Shown: piece after piece, positions 35,809 through 44,902 of the stretch
How positions within the stretch are numbered: position 1 is the first letter of the stretch
How the letters are laid out: each line of letters starts with the position of its first letter
Assembly: GCA_905236055.1 (NCBI GenBank)
Contig: CAJOOA010000076.1
Coordinates: forward strand, 1 to 51,594
Direction: 5' to 3'
DNA: 51,594 bases
From: Candidatus Gastranaerophilales bacterium
GTDB lineage: Bacteria; Cyanobacteriota; Vampirovibrionia; Gastranaerophilales; Gastranaerophilaceae
Notes under the pieces: model-generated
What the model was told of the DNA's origin: nothing
The model's input: only the letters and a program-made list of their open reading frames with translations
Database searches by the model: none
Translations under genes and position numbers: made by a program

Positions 35809-36528
35809 ATGGTTGATAATAAGTATAAGAGAGTTCTTTTAAAGATAAGCGGAGAGGCCTTATTGGGCGAGCAGCAATTTGGTATTGATCCGAAGCCGGT
35901 TGAAATGATTGCAGATGAAATTCGCTCGATATATGAAAGAGGCGTTGAAGTCGCAGTTGTTGTCGGAGGCGGAAACATTTTCCGAGGCGTAAAAAACAGT
36001 GCAAGACTCGGAATGGACCAAGCTTCAGGCGATTATGTCGGGATGCTTGCAACTGTTATGAATGCGGTTTGTCTGCAATGTGCACTTAAAAAAATCGAAG
36101 TTGAATGCCGTGTCATGACAGCCATTGCAATGAATCAAATTGCTGAACCATACTACAGACACAGAGCCGTAAGACACCTTGAAAAGGGCAGAGTAGTAAT
36201 ATTTGCGGCAGGTACAGGAAACCCGTTCTTTACAACTGACACAGCTTCTGCCTTAAGGGCATCTGAAATAAATGCAGAAGTTATGCTCATGGCCAAAAAT
36301 GGCGTAGACGGGGTTTATGATGATGATCCGAATAAGAATCCTAACGCAAAGAAGATAGATAAAATTTCTTATGCCGAAATTATAAAGAGGGATTTGAAAG
36401 TAATGGATACTTCAGCTTGTGCTCTCTGCAAACAAAACAATATTCCTATTATCGTGTTTGATTTCAAAGCACAAGGAAGTCTTGTTGATATTATGAACGG
36501 CAAAGACGTGGGTACGTATATTAGTTAA
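35809..36528 (+). CDS. pyrH: UMP kinase
   Basis: Phosphorylates UMP to UDP. The 239 residues match bacterial UMP kinase: [48 protein letters not shown] and [12 protein letters not shown]. It opens the pyrH-frr-cdsA-rnc run. AGGGGTTGAATA precedes the ATG. Confidence 0.97.
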   Translation: MVDNKYKRVLLKISGEALLGEQQFGIDPKPVEMIADEIRSIYERGVEVAVVVGGGNIFRGVKNSARLGMDQASGDYVGMLATVMNAVCLQCALKKIEVECRVMTAIAMNQIAEPYYRHRAVRHLEKGRVVIFAAGTGNPFFTTDTASALRASEINAEVMLMAKNGVDGVYDDDPNKNPNAKKIDKISYAEIIKRDLKVMDTSACALCKQNNIPIIVFDFKAQGSLVDIMNGKDVGTYIS

Positions 36529-36555
36529 ATTTATTATAAAGGAAGGGGTAAAGTT

Positions 36556-37122
36556 ATGTCAGAAGCTCTTGAAGAAATGTTTTTATTTGGCGAAGAAAAA
36601 ATGGAGAAAGCAATTTCTCAGATGAAAAGGGAATTTTCTTCCGTCAGAACAGGCAGAGCCAACCCGGGAATTTTGGATAAGGTAATTGTTGAATATTACG
36701 GTGCTCCAACTCCTATCAGACAGATGGCTCAAGTTAGCGTATCAGAAGGTACAACTCTTGTTATCACTCCGTTTGATAAAAGCATTATAAAAGAACTCGA
36801 AAAAGCCATAATAAAAGCAGAAATTGGTGTTGCGCCAAACAACGATGGCTCTTGTGTAAGACTCAATTTTCCACCTTTAACCGAGGAAAGAAGAAGAGAA
36901 ACCGCAAGAGATGTTAAAAAGTTCGGTGAAGATGCAAAAATAGCAGTCAGAAATGCGCGTCGTGACATGGTTGACGATTTAAAGAAAATAGAAAAAGACG
37001 AAAATCTGCCTGAAGATATGGTAAAAGATAACCAAGACAAGATTCAAAAACTTACGGATAAATATGTGGGAATTATTGATTCTATGGTTTCAGAAAAAGA
37101 AAAAGAGGTTATGACCGTATAA
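36556..37122 (+). CDS. frr: Ribosome recycling factor
   Basis: Splits post-termination ribosomes with EF-G. The 188 residues contain REFSSVRTGRANPGILD, YYGAPTPIRQMAQVS and the C-terminal KKIEKDENLPEDM hinge-helix region. AAGGAAGGGGT lies ahead of the ATG. The stop overlaps the cdsA ATG (TAATG). Confidence 0.97.
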   Translation: MSEALEEMFLFGEEKMEKAISQMKREFSSVRTGRANPGILDKVIVEYYGAPTPIRQMAQVSVSEGTTLVITPFDKSIIKELEKAIIKAEIGVAPNNDGSCVRLNFPPLTEERRRETARDVKKFGEDAKIAVRNARRDMVDDLKKIEKDENLPEDMVKDNQDKIQKLTDKYVGIIDSMVSEKEKEVMTV

Positions 37123-37970
37123 TGAACAAAAGGTTTATAACAGGATTAATAATAGGTTTAGCAGCTGTCTTCGCGGTTATCTCCGGTGGTTTGTGGCTTG
37201 CTGCAGCACTTGGTATTCTTGTCATTCTTCTATCGAGAGAATATACTGAAATCCTTAAACACAAAGGATTTTTACCGAGTTTTAAAATTATGGTAATTTC
37301 AGCCGCACTATTCGGATTTGTCGCTTATTTCAAACTATTTGATCTCGTTCCTTTTGTTATAATAATTACCGCTCTTGCATCTTTAATGTGGGTCTTGTTT
37401 AGAGGCAAACAGCCCTATATCGCTAATGTTGCGACAACAATATTTGGTGCCTTGTATTGCGGATGGTTCCCTTTGCATTTTTTAATGTTAAGACAAGTTG
37501 GTGATACTTCTTCTTGCGGAATTCCATATCCTATCGGAGCAAGTTTTTGTATATTAATCTTGTTTACTGTTTCCGTAACAGATATATTTTGCTATTTCGT
37601 TGGATGCAAGTTCGGCAAACACAAGCTCGCACCGGTCATAAGCCCTAACAAAACCATTGAGGGTTCAATCGGCGGAACTGTTATGTGTCTTTTATTTGCC
37701 CTTATTATCGGCATCCCCGTAGGTTTACCTTGGTATCATGCTTTGATTTTAGGTATATTAATAGCAGCATTTGCGCAAATTGGTGATTTATGTGAATCAA
37801 TGATTAAGCGTGATGCAGGAGTTAAAGATTCAAGCAACATTCTCCCGGGACATGGCGGACTTTTAGACAGGATGGACAGTTATTTGCTGACTTTTGTTAT
37901 TGTTTATTATTATGCACAATATTTTATACTGTCTAATATTTTTACCGATTTATTTAGAGGTTTATTTTAA
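37122..37970 (+). CDS. cdsA: Phosphatidate cytidylyltransferase
   Basis: Makes CDP-diacylglycerol for phospholipid synthesis in the inner membrane. The 282 residues have about eight membrane helices and the signature SPNKTIEGSIGG near the middle and SNILPGHGGLLDRMDSYL near the end. The uppS gene usual between frr and cdsA is absent here. One-base overlaps join it to frr and rnc. Confidence 0.96.
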   Translation: MNKRFITGLIIGLAAVFAVISGGLWLAAALGILVILLSREYTEILKHKGFLPSFKIMVISAALFGFVAYFKLFDLVPFVIIITALASLMWVLFRGKQPYIANVATTIFGALYCGWFPLHFLMLRQVGDTSSCGIPYPIGASFCILILFTVSVTDIFCYFVGCKFGKHKLAPVISPNKTIEGSIGGTVMCLLFALIIGIPVGLPWYHALILGILIAAFAQIGDLCESMIKRDAGVKDSSNILPGHGGLLDRMDSYLLTFVIVYYYAQYFILSNIFTDLFRGLF

Positions 37971-38653
37971 TGCTTGAGGAATTTTTTGGTGAGCCGGCAA
38001 AAGAAGAATTATTAACTTTGGCGCTTACACACCCCTCTTATACAAAAGAAAAAGGGGAACTTGATTCTTTGGAAAACTATGAACGATTAGAGTTTTTCGG
38101 GGATTCTGTTTTGAAATTGTTTACATCGAAGCTTTTGTATGAAACTTATCCCGACTATCCGGAGGGAAAGCTTTCTAAAATCCGTTCGATTTTGGTTTCA
38201 GATTTTGCACTTTCTAAAATCGCCTTTGAAATTGGTTTGGATAAGAAAATAATCCTCGGGCATGCTGAAGAAAAACAGGGCGGAAGAAAGCGTGAATCTA
38301 ATCTGGCATGTTCTCTTGAAGCCATTTTAGGCGCATACTATTTGAGCGGAAAAGAAAAATGTGCTGAAAAATTTATATCAAAATATGTCTTGCCGATGGC
38401 TTCCGACATTGACGAACATTTTGAGAAATACAATGCTAAAGACGTTTTGCAGCAATACACCCAAGGAATTGATAAGACTTTACCTGTTTATAACACGGTA
38501 TCGGTTGTAGGTCCCGCGCATGCTCCTGTTTTTGAGGTAGAAGTAGTTTGGCATGATGAAGTAATCGCCACTTGTAAAGGTAAATCCAAAAAAGAAGCAC
38601 AACAAGAATGCGCTTATGAGGCATGCAAAAAGTTTAATCTGATAAATGAATAA
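37970..38653 (+). CDS. rnc: Ribonuclease III, with altered metal ligand
   Basis: Cleaves double-stranded RNA in rRNA and mRNA processing. The 227 residues comprise the nuclease domain with YERLEFFGDSVLKL (Glu38, Glu41, Asp45) and a dsRNA-binding domain (about 158-225). In the second metal motif, normally LAD-x-x-EA, the sequence is NLACSLEAILGA: Glu117 is kept but the aspartate at 114 is cysteine. Activity may be changed or the lineage may tolerate it. It ends 5 bases from the convergent tdk. Confidence 0.94.
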   Translation: MLEEFFGEPAKEELLTLALTHPSYTKEKGELDSLENYERLEFFGDSVLKLFTSKLLYETYPDYPEGKLSKIRSILVSDFALSKIAFEIGLDKKIILGHAEEKQGGRKRESNLACSLEAILGAYYLSGKEKCAEKFISKYVLPMASDIDEHFEKYNAKDVLQQYTQGIDKTLPVYNTVSVVGPAHAPVFEVEVVWHDEVIATCKGKSKKEAQQECAYEACKKFNLINE

Positions 38654-38658
38654 CTGAA

Positions 38659-39324
38659 TTATACAGACAAAACTTTTTCTAATTCACTGTTTAGGGGACT
38701 TTTTGTTTTTAATAAAGAAGTATCCGTTCCTGCTTTATTATATTTTTCGGTATTGTTTTTGTCGGGCAGTTCATAACACTTGATACATCTTGCTTCGTAT
38801 GCTTCATCCCCGCCAATCATAATCAGAGGCGAACTCTTATCGGCGGGTTCTCCGTTGATTAAACGCTGTGTGCGTGTTGCTTCTTCGCATCTGCATTTCA
38901 TACATATAGCATGAAGTTTATCAACTTTTGTTGCAATACACATTAGCTGCGGCATTTGCCCAAAGGGTTCGGACTTGAAATCCAGCTCCAAACCTGAGCC
39001 GATAACCGCTTTCCCTTCGTTCATGAGAATCGTAATAACTTTTGTTATATCTTTGTCAAAAAATTGTAATTCATCAATTGCAATAACTTCGTCAGTGGGC
39101 TTAACATGTTTTAAAATATCGATGGAGTGTTCTATTTTTATTGCATTTGCTGTTAAACCGTTGCGGGATTTAATATAATCACCATGTTCTCTGGTATCAA
39201 TTGCAGGCGAAAAAACTTTCAGGTTCTTTTTTGCAATTTCGCAACGTCTGATTCTGCGCAAAAGTTCTTCTGTCTTACCGCAACTCATAGGCCCTGTAAT
39301 AAGTTCAAAACTATATCCGTTCAT
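38659..39324 (-). CDS. tdk: Thymidine kinase
   Basis: Phosphorylates thymidine for salvage. The 221 residues carry the P-loop GPMSCGKTEELLRR, the DELQF magnesium/base motif, and a zinc ribbon with CMKC and CIKC. ATG 39322-39324 has AGGATAAGT upstream; an in-frame GTG at 39342 is less likely. The last 25 residues extend beyond the usual end. Confidence 0.95.
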   Translation of the reverse strand: MNGYSFELITGPMSCGKTEELLRRIRRCEIAKKNLKVFSPAIDTREHGDYIKSRNGLTANAIKIEHSIDILKHVKPTDEVIAIDELQFFDKDITKVITILMNEGKAVIGSGLELDFKSEPFGQMPQLMCIATKVDKLHAICMKCRCEEATRTQRLINGEPADKSSPLIMIGGDEAYEARCIKCYELPDKNNTEKYNKAGTDTSLLKTKSPLNSELEKVLSV

Positions 39325-39403
39325 ACTTATCCTATACCCCACCCCTAAAATATATGTGACAGCTCACATATTTATTTTAATAAAGACAGAATCTAAATGC
39401 AAT

Positions 39404-40840
39404 CTATTTTACAACTTCTAAAGTTGAATAATCGTTCAAATAAGGCATGTGTTCTTCTGTAATCAGTTCTCCAGGGAGCAGAATCGAAATCCCGGGAGGA
39501 CATTCGGCTATAACTTCTGCAGAAATTCTGCCTACAGCATTTTCCTTCGGAATAACTTCTTTTTCCGCATAGTATGCATCTCTCAAGCTCATAACAATTT
39601 GCGGCTCAAGCATAGGCATATGTTTTCTGTTTTCGAGATAATAAATATCCTTATGATTTGCAGCAGCAATTTTTTCTAAAGCATCTGCCAAATATACAAA
39701 GTCAGAATGTTTATTCCCGAGGTTGCAGAGTAATAAAACTCCAACATCGGAAGCTGATTCAACCTCAATTCCGAAATCAATTTCCAAAATCGATTCCAAA
39801 CGTTTCCCCGAAAGCCCGTCAATTTTTATAAACACTTTTGTAACATCTGTCATATAACCAAAAGAGGTTTTTAACTGATGTAAATTCGGAATATTATCAA
39901 GACGTGAGCGTAAATATTTTGCGTTCTTAACCGCTCTGTCTATTAATGCCTGACCTGATTTTGACTGCAAAACTGCCCTTGCCGCGTCCAAACTTGCCAA
40001 AAGCATCAAAGACGGACTTGTTGTATGCAAAAGTTTCAACGCTTTTTCAACCGTATCAGGATTAATTTTTGAATTCTTTGAAATATGGAGCATTGAGCTT
40101 TGGCTCATGCTTCCGCCTGTTTTATGCAAAGAATGTACAACAACATCAGCCCCAAGCTTTAATGCAGTATCAGGCAGGTGTTTATTGAAATTCCACAAAC
40201 ATCCGTGTGCTTCGTCTACCACAAGCGGAACATTATATTTCTTACAAACTTCGCTTATTGATTTTATATCAGAAACAACGCCTTCATAAGTCGGGTTTGT
40301 AATCCAAACCAGACCGACATTTTCGTTTTCTTTCAGTGCCTGTTCAATTTCGGATGGTTCAATACTTCCCCAAATTGACCAATCGTTAATTCTTGAGGGG
40401 CAAACCCAAACCGGCTCCGCACCGGATATCATTAAACCGGTCAATGCAGAACGGTGGCAATTCCTGTTTATGATAACCTTTTGCCCTTTTTTGGTAAGTG
40501 CCATCCCTATAGCGAGATTACCTGCGGTTGAACCGTTGAGTAAAAAGAAAGTTTTTTGTGCGCCAAAGGCCTGAGCCGCAAGCTCTTGGGCTTCTGCTAT
40601 CGGTCCTGTAGCTGGGTGGAGCGTCCCTAAATTGTCGAACTCATCGGTTGTGTCGATATTAAGGGCTTTTTCACCAATTAATTTTTTAAATTCACTGTAA
40701 ACAGCCCTTCCTTTTGTATGCCCGGGGATATGAAATTGGTATGTCGGATTTTCGCAAGCAGCTCTAAGTGCCTCGACAATAGGCGCTTTTATTTTCTGCT
40801 GTTCTTGTAATTTTTGGCTATTTGTAAGTTTCTTTTCCAA
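39404..40840 (-). CDS. Orn/Lys/Arg decarboxylase family, probably biosynthetic arginine decarboxylase
   Basis: 478 residues of the fold-type I PLP family: FHIPGHTKGRAV, NGSTAGNLAIGMAL, VDEAHGCLWNF, and the PLP lysine in VVHSLHKTGGSMSQ. Members decarboxylate arginine, lysine or ornithine for polyamine synthesis; substrate not fixed here. The frame opens with a TTG codon (40838-40840) preceded by AGGGAT; no in-frame ATG lies nearby. A reversed copy of the A/T-rich shared element (40872-40893) lies upstream, back to back with copy F. Confidence 0.92.
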   Translation of the reverse strand: MEKKLTNSQKLQEQQKIKAPIVEALRAACENPTYQFHIPGHTKGRAVYSEFKKLIGEKALNIDTTDEFDNLGTLHPATGPIAEAQELAAQAFGAQKTFFLLNGSTAGNLAIGMALTKKGQKVIINRNCHRSALTGLMISGAEPVWVCPSRINDWSIWGSIEPSEIEQALKENENVGLVWITNPTYEGVVSDIKSISEVCKKYNVPLVVDEAHGCLWNFNKHLPDTALKLGADVVVHSLHKTGGSMSQSSMLHISKNSKINPDTVEKALKLLHTTSPSLMLLASLDAARAVLQSKSGQALIDRAVKNAKYLRSRLDNIPNLHQLKTSFGYMTDVTKVFIKIDGLSGKRLESILEIDFGIEVESASDVGVLLLCNLGNKHSDFVYLADALEKIAAANHKDIYYLENRKHMPMLEPQIVMSLRDAYYAEKEVIPKENAVGRISAEVIAECPPGISILLPGELITEEHMPYLNDYSTLEVVK

Positions 40841-40871
40841 TGGATTTATCCCTGCGCTAACCGATATAATA

Positions 40872-40893
40872 CCCGAAAATATTTTTTTTTGCC
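40872..40893 (-). promoter_or_regulatory. Element-like sequence facing the decarboxylase gene
   Basis: Minus strand: GGC, ten A, TATTTTCGGG, resembling the shared element but less exact, abutting copy F head to head. It might make the region a divergent control site; low complexity makes a chance match possible. Confidence 0.35.
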
Positions 40894-40917
40894 AGCAAAA
40901 AATTTTTTATGTGGTTT
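40893..40917 (+). promoter_or_regulatory. Shared upstream element, copy F
   Basis: CAGCAAAAAATTTTTTATGT then GGTTT, ending 24 bases before the ATG at 40942. TGTATAA follows and could be a -10 box. Confidence 0.55.
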
Positions 40918-40941
40918 AATGTATAAAAAAAGGAGAAAAAT

Positions 40942-41529
40942 ATGCCGACACGAATAGTAGGGATTGCGGATAAAACATTAAATATCTTCACGAAGTACGG
41001 GAGAGAGCGCAACCATTTATACAGAGAACTCCGTCAAAGCGGTATGAATTATATTCTGGACAGAAAACTGCCGAACAATTCTCACGTAATTCTGGGCTAC
41101 GCAAATAAAAATTCCAAATATTCAGAATATTCGTTTAAGGTTAATCCTGATTTATCCTTGGAACAAAAAACTTCTTGCAAAAGATTTATTACGAATATAT
41201 TTGGAGATAAAGTCATAGAAATTAATAAATTGTGGGCAAATAATAAAGGCAAACAGATAAAAAATGAGGTCAGAACAATACTCTACAGAAACGACCGTGT
41301 TATAGGAAAAACCAAAAGTATTATGGATGATAAAACTAATAATGCCTTAAACGTTTTTGAGGGTAGCAAGGTATCTCTTTGGGGAATGGACCCTTTAAAA
41401 GTTTCTAAATTATATAAAAGACTAAATATTATAACACCGGATACATACGAATTTACACAATATAAAGACGGTTCTAGAGAATATAAAAAGTTTATCGACG
41501 GTATAAAATACTATTTCAGCACAAAGTAA
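40942..41529 (+). CDS. Lineage-specific protein downstream of shared element
   Basis: 195 residues, basic and Tyr/Asn-rich, no family recognised and no signal peptide. AAAGGAGAAAAAT gives a strong ribosome site. The N-terminus MPTRIVGIADKTL does not clearly fit the leader motif, so this gene is linked to the set by its upstream element only. NVFEGSKVSLWGMDPLKVSKLYKRL and the repeated YKKF/YK patches are the most distinctive segments. It stands alone between the decarboxylase and glgA. Confidence 0.65.
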   Translation: MPTRIVGIADKTLNIFTKYGRERNHLYRELRQSGMNYILDRKLPNNSHVILGYANKNSKYSEYSFKVNPDLSLEQKTSCKRFITNIFGDKVIEINKLWANNKGKQIKNEVRTILYRNDRVIGKTKSIMDDKTNNALNVFEGSKVSLWGMDPLKVSKLYKRLNIITPDTYEFTQYKDGSREYKKFIDGIKYYFSTK

Positions 41530-41550
41530 TCTGTTAATTTTATTCCGGTC

Positions 41551-41579
41551 TTGATTTTTTGGTATAAAACGCATATAAT
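41551..41579 (+). promoter_or_regulatory. Promoter of glgA
   Basis: TTGATT (41551-41556), 17 bases, perfect TATAAT (41574-41579), about 30 bases before the glgA ATG. Confidence 0.6.
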
Positions 41580-41609
41580 TCATGTGCACAAATCAAGAGA
41601 GAGAATTTT

Positions 41610-43079
41610 ATGAACAAGAAGATGAAGATTTTATTTGCCTCAGCTGAAGTTGCGCCTTTTTCAAAAGCAGGCGGTTTGTCCGATGTTGTCGGAAGTTTGC
41701 CGAAAATTCTGGAAAAAGATGCTGAAATAGCTATTTTTACTCCGCTTCACGGATGTATTGATAAAGAAAAGTGGGGAATTAAAGAACTTGAGAATTCCGA
41801 AATGTGGATTGGGTTTGGGAATATTCAACACAAATTCAAACTCTTTACAACAAAACTCCCGACAACAGATATTAATGTATTTTTTATTCAGAATGACTGG
41901 TACTTTTCATGTTTTCAGGAAGTTTACCCCAAGTGGATGGATACAAGATATGAACACGAAAGATATATTGCTTTCTCTCTTGCAACTCTTGAATATGCAA
42001 AAGCGTTGAACTTTAGAGCCGATATTATTCACTCAAACGATTGGCACACTGCAATGATTCCTTTGTATATTAAAGCAAATTACAAGTTTGATGATTTTTG
42101 GAAAAATACTAAAAATGTATTTGAAATCCATAACCTTGCTTATCAGGGAGTTTGGTACGAAGATATCCTTGATTTTGCAAATATGCGTAAAGACATTGTA
42201 TACAACGAATGGGGATGTGAGCATTACGGTCGTGTAAATTGGATGAAAGGTGCAATCAATTATTCCGACAGAATTATAACTGTTTCTCCAAAATATGCAG
42301 AAGAAATTTTGGGAAGTGAATTCGGCGAAGGAATGGATTACACGCTCAGAGGTCATACAAACAAACTTGTTGGTATAGTTAACGGTATCGATTATGATGT
42401 ATTTAATCCGGAAACTGATAAAAATTTGGTTAAAAATTATTCCGTAACAGATTTGAAACTAGAAAAAGTATTTACTCCGAAAGAAGAAAATAAAAAAGCC
42501 ATTTTAAAAGAATTCGGGCTTGAATATAATCCCAAAAGGCCTTTGGTCGCTCTGATTTCAAGACTTGTTGACCAAAAGGGATTGGATTTGATAAGAGCAG
42601 CTGAAAATGAACTACAAAATATGGACGCTGATTTCATATTCTTGGGTTCCGGAGACAAAGATTACGAAAATCTGTTTATCTGGCTTTCTAATAATACTAA
42701 AAATATTCGGGCATATGTCGGTTATAACGGAAGTTTAGCAAACCGTATATACGCCGGCTCAGATTTCTTCTTGATGCCCTCCAAATTCGAACCTTGCGGA
42801 CTTTCACAACTCATAGCAATGCGTTATGGATCGCTTCCGATAGTAAGAGCAACCGGTGGGTTGGAAAATACCGTTACCGGTTATCCGCTTGATAATTCAA
42901 ACGGTTTCAAATTCTGGAGTTATGACGGAAACTCAATGAAAGACGCAATATATTGCGCGCTTGAAGTATACAAAGATTCTTATACAACCAATGCTATGCG
43001 CAAAAGTGCAATGCTGGCTGATTTCAGCTGGAAAGAAAGCGCCAAAAAGTATTTGGAAATGTATAAATCTATCCTTTAA
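41610..43079 (+). CDS. glgA: Glycogen synthase
   Basis: Extends alpha-1,4-glucan from ADP-glucose. The 489 residues of GT5 type have the N-terminal KAGGLSDVVGSLPK nucleotide loop, HSNDWHTAM, and the C-terminal SRLVDQKGLDL and FEPCGLSQLIAMRYG donor site. AGAGAGAGAA precedes the ATG. No other glg gene is nearby. It meets the HEAT-like gene tail to tail across 3 bases. Confidence 0.96.
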   Translation: MNKKMKILFASAEVAPFSKAGGLSDVVGSLPKILEKDAEIAIFTPLHGCIDKEKWGIKELENSEMWIGFGNIQHKFKLFTTKLPTTDINVFFIQNDWYFSCFQEVYPKWMDTRYEHERYIAFSLATLEYAKALNFRADIIHSNDWHTAMIPLYIKANYKFDDFWKNTKNVFEIHNLAYQGVWYEDILDFANMRKDIVYNEWGCEHYGRVNWMKGAINYSDRIITVSPKYAEEILGSEFGEGMDYTLRGHTNKLVGIVNGIDYDVFNPETDKNLVKNYSVTDLKLEKVFTPKEENKKAILKEFGLEYNPKRPLVALISRLVDQKGLDLIRAAENELQNMDADFIFLGSGDKDYENLFIWLSNNTKNIRAYVGYNGSLANRIYAGSDFFLMPSKFEPCGLSQLIAMRYGSLPIVRATGGLENTVTGYPLDNSNGFKFWSYDGNSMKDAIYCALEVYKDSYTTNAMRKSAMLADFSWKESAKKYLEMYKSIL

Positions 43080-43082
43080 TGA

Positions 43083-44195
43083 TTATGAAATACTTTTAAG
43101 AGCATCCGCCGCTACCATAGTAACCGCCTGACTTTTATCTTGCGTAGCTGCACTTAATACTGCGGAAATTTCAGGTTTGTATTCTTCTCTGCAAATATAA
43201 ACCAATGATTCTATGGCAGCAATCTTCAAAGATGTGTTGTCACTATTTTTAAGAATATTAACCATTGTAGAAATTCCGGGTAAATCCGTAATCGGTACAA
43301 CATTACCTGTTTTATTTTTAAATTCTTCTACATAAACATTTGTTAATGCCGCAACAGTCAATATCGCATATTCTTTGTTACGTTCTGCAAGTTCAAACGG
43401 ACTTAAATCCATTGCCTTTAAAAATTCTTCCCTTGTAACTTCATACGGTAATTTTATTTCTTCGGGCGGCTTTTTTTCTTCCAATTGTTTTCTTCTTGAT
43501 ATTTCATTTGTTATAATTTTTTTTCTTATTTTGATTTGTTCTTCAGATGGACCTTCTAATTTTGAAGTATCTTTTTCCGAAATATCAATCATTTTTGAAA
43601 AAACATCAGTCATAATATAAACACCGGCTGCCTTTTTATCATTAAGAGCAGCTGAAATAATTTCTGCTAATTGTTTTGCTTGAACATCATAATTTTCTGA
43701 ATCAAGATTTTCCAATACATTGTCAATATTTACTGCAGGTTTAATATCTGCTTTTTTATATATTTCGGGGATTTTTGATTTAAAATTAAGACCCTTAAAA
43801 ACCGGAAATTCTTCCTTTTCGTTTTCAATAGTCGTCAAATTCGGCTCAGGAACATTTGAAGTTTTCGCAGCCGGTAATTCTTTTGGATCAATATCTGCAG
43901 TAATATATGTTCTGTTATTTATGAAACTTGTTTTATAAGCTACCGGAATAACAGAAATTTCTGATGAAACAACATTTGCCATATCATATGGTACAATACC
44001 GTCATATTTTGGATATGAATATAGTTGTTTTTGTTTTACTTCAGGATTATTAATTTCAAGACTAACAGCATTGAATTCAAAGCCATCATCTGATACTTTT
44101 AATTCATTTGGTATATTTGCTTTTGGATTATTTATCTTTATTTTTACTGCATTATAAACATTTTGCGAAGGGCAAACCGCCTGACATTGTGACAT
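43083..44195 (-). CDS. HEAT-repeat-like protein, lineage-specific
   Basis: 370 residues from ATG 44193-44195 (MSQCQAVCPSQ), which has AAAGGA upstream; a start 5 codons earlier is possible. Residues about 120-135 read FPVFKGLNFKSKIPE, recalling the F-x-G/K patches of the leader proteins but placed internally. A charged KKPPEEIK linker lies near 245, and the C-terminal 120 residues form about three HEAT/ARM-like helical pairs (SLKIAAIESLVYICREE, VTMVAADALKSI). Likely a protein-binding scaffold. Confidence 0.68.
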   Translation of the reverse strand: MSQCQAVCPSQNVYNAVKIKINNPKANIPNELKVSDDGFEFNAVSLEINNPEVKQKQLYSYPKYDGIVPYDMANVVSSEISVIPVAYKTSFINNRTYITADIDPKELPAAKTSNVPEPNLTTIENEKEEFPVFKGLNFKSKIPEIYKKADIKPAVNIDNVLENLDSENYDVQAKQLAEIISAALNDKKAAGVYIMTDVFSKMIDISEKDTSKLEGPSEEQIKIRKKIITNEISRRKQLEEKKPPEEIKLPYEVTREEFLKAMDLSPFELAERNKEYAILTVAALTNVYVEEFKNKTGNVVPITDLPGISTMVNILKNSDNTSLKIAAIESLVYICREEYKPEISAVLSAATQDKSQAVTMVAADALKSIS

Positions 44196-44299
44196 AATTT
44201 TTCCTTTCATAACTACAACACGTCTAATTAACGCACATAAAGGTCAAAAATTGCCAAATTTAAAAATAATTTTAACAAAAATTTACAAGCAGAATTTCT

Positions 44300-44902
44300 C
44301 TAAATAACATTAATTACATCGAGTCCTTTAAAATCAAAGATTTTTTCCGTTTCAGATTTTAACTTCTTTTCTGCGAGCAAAGTCCCTATAATCGCCTCCA
44401 ATTGAGCTGCAGGCACCATGTTTTGCGGTAAATCTTCAAATCCGTAATCAAGTTTTAGTGCAGATTGCAAAAATTTACAATCTGCCGAAGAATGCTCCTT
44501 TAAATTTGAATATAAATTTAGCTTTTGTCTCGACAAATAAACCTCATATCTACAAACATCAACCCCTTCTTTTGACAAATTCAAAAGCAAATCAAAACCT
44601 CGTGTTGAAAAACGGTCCATCCAATTATCTTTGTTACGAAAATTACCATATTCATGTATGAGTTGATAAGGTTTTGATAAGACACGCCATTTGCCTTCAA
44701 GCATGGTGTTATCCCAAGGCAGAGAAACACAAATTGCGGAATTTTTTAAATTGTTATAGTTGTTAAAAAATAATTCAACATCATTAATTGAAAAAAGCTT
44801 ATCCATATATATAAGCTTGTTTGTAGACAATTCCCTAACTGCAACACCACTTTCTGTAGAAGAATTGGGGGCAAGTGATATTCCAACGGCATGCGTTATC
44901 AT
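44300..44902 (-). CDS. Uncharacterised protein, possibly RNase H-like fold (DUF429-like)
   Basis: 200 residues. The N-terminal HAVGISLAPNSSTESGVAVREL and the later VSLPWD look like strands of an RNase H-like fold as in DUF429, but the expected first catalytic Asp is Ser, so activity is doubtful. PAAQLEAIIGTLL near the end resembles the DUF429 C-terminal helix. It overlaps the end of motB by 4 bases and is the third gene of that operon. Confidence 0.55.
   Translation of the reverse strand: MITHAVGISLAPNSSTESGVAVRELSTNKLIYMDKLFSINDVELFFNNYNNLKNSAICVSLPWDNTMLEGKWRVLSKPYQLIHEYGNFRNKDNWMDRFSTRGFDLLLNLSKEGVDVCRYEVYLSRQKLNLYSNLKEHSSADCKFLQSALKLDYGFEDLPQNMVPAAQLEAIIGTLLAEKKLKSETEKIFDFKGLDVINVI

Noticed and set aside
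44222-44290. Shared element before the HEAT-like gene (minus strand GGCAATTTTTGACC)
   Set aside because: Too divergent from the six good copies to count.
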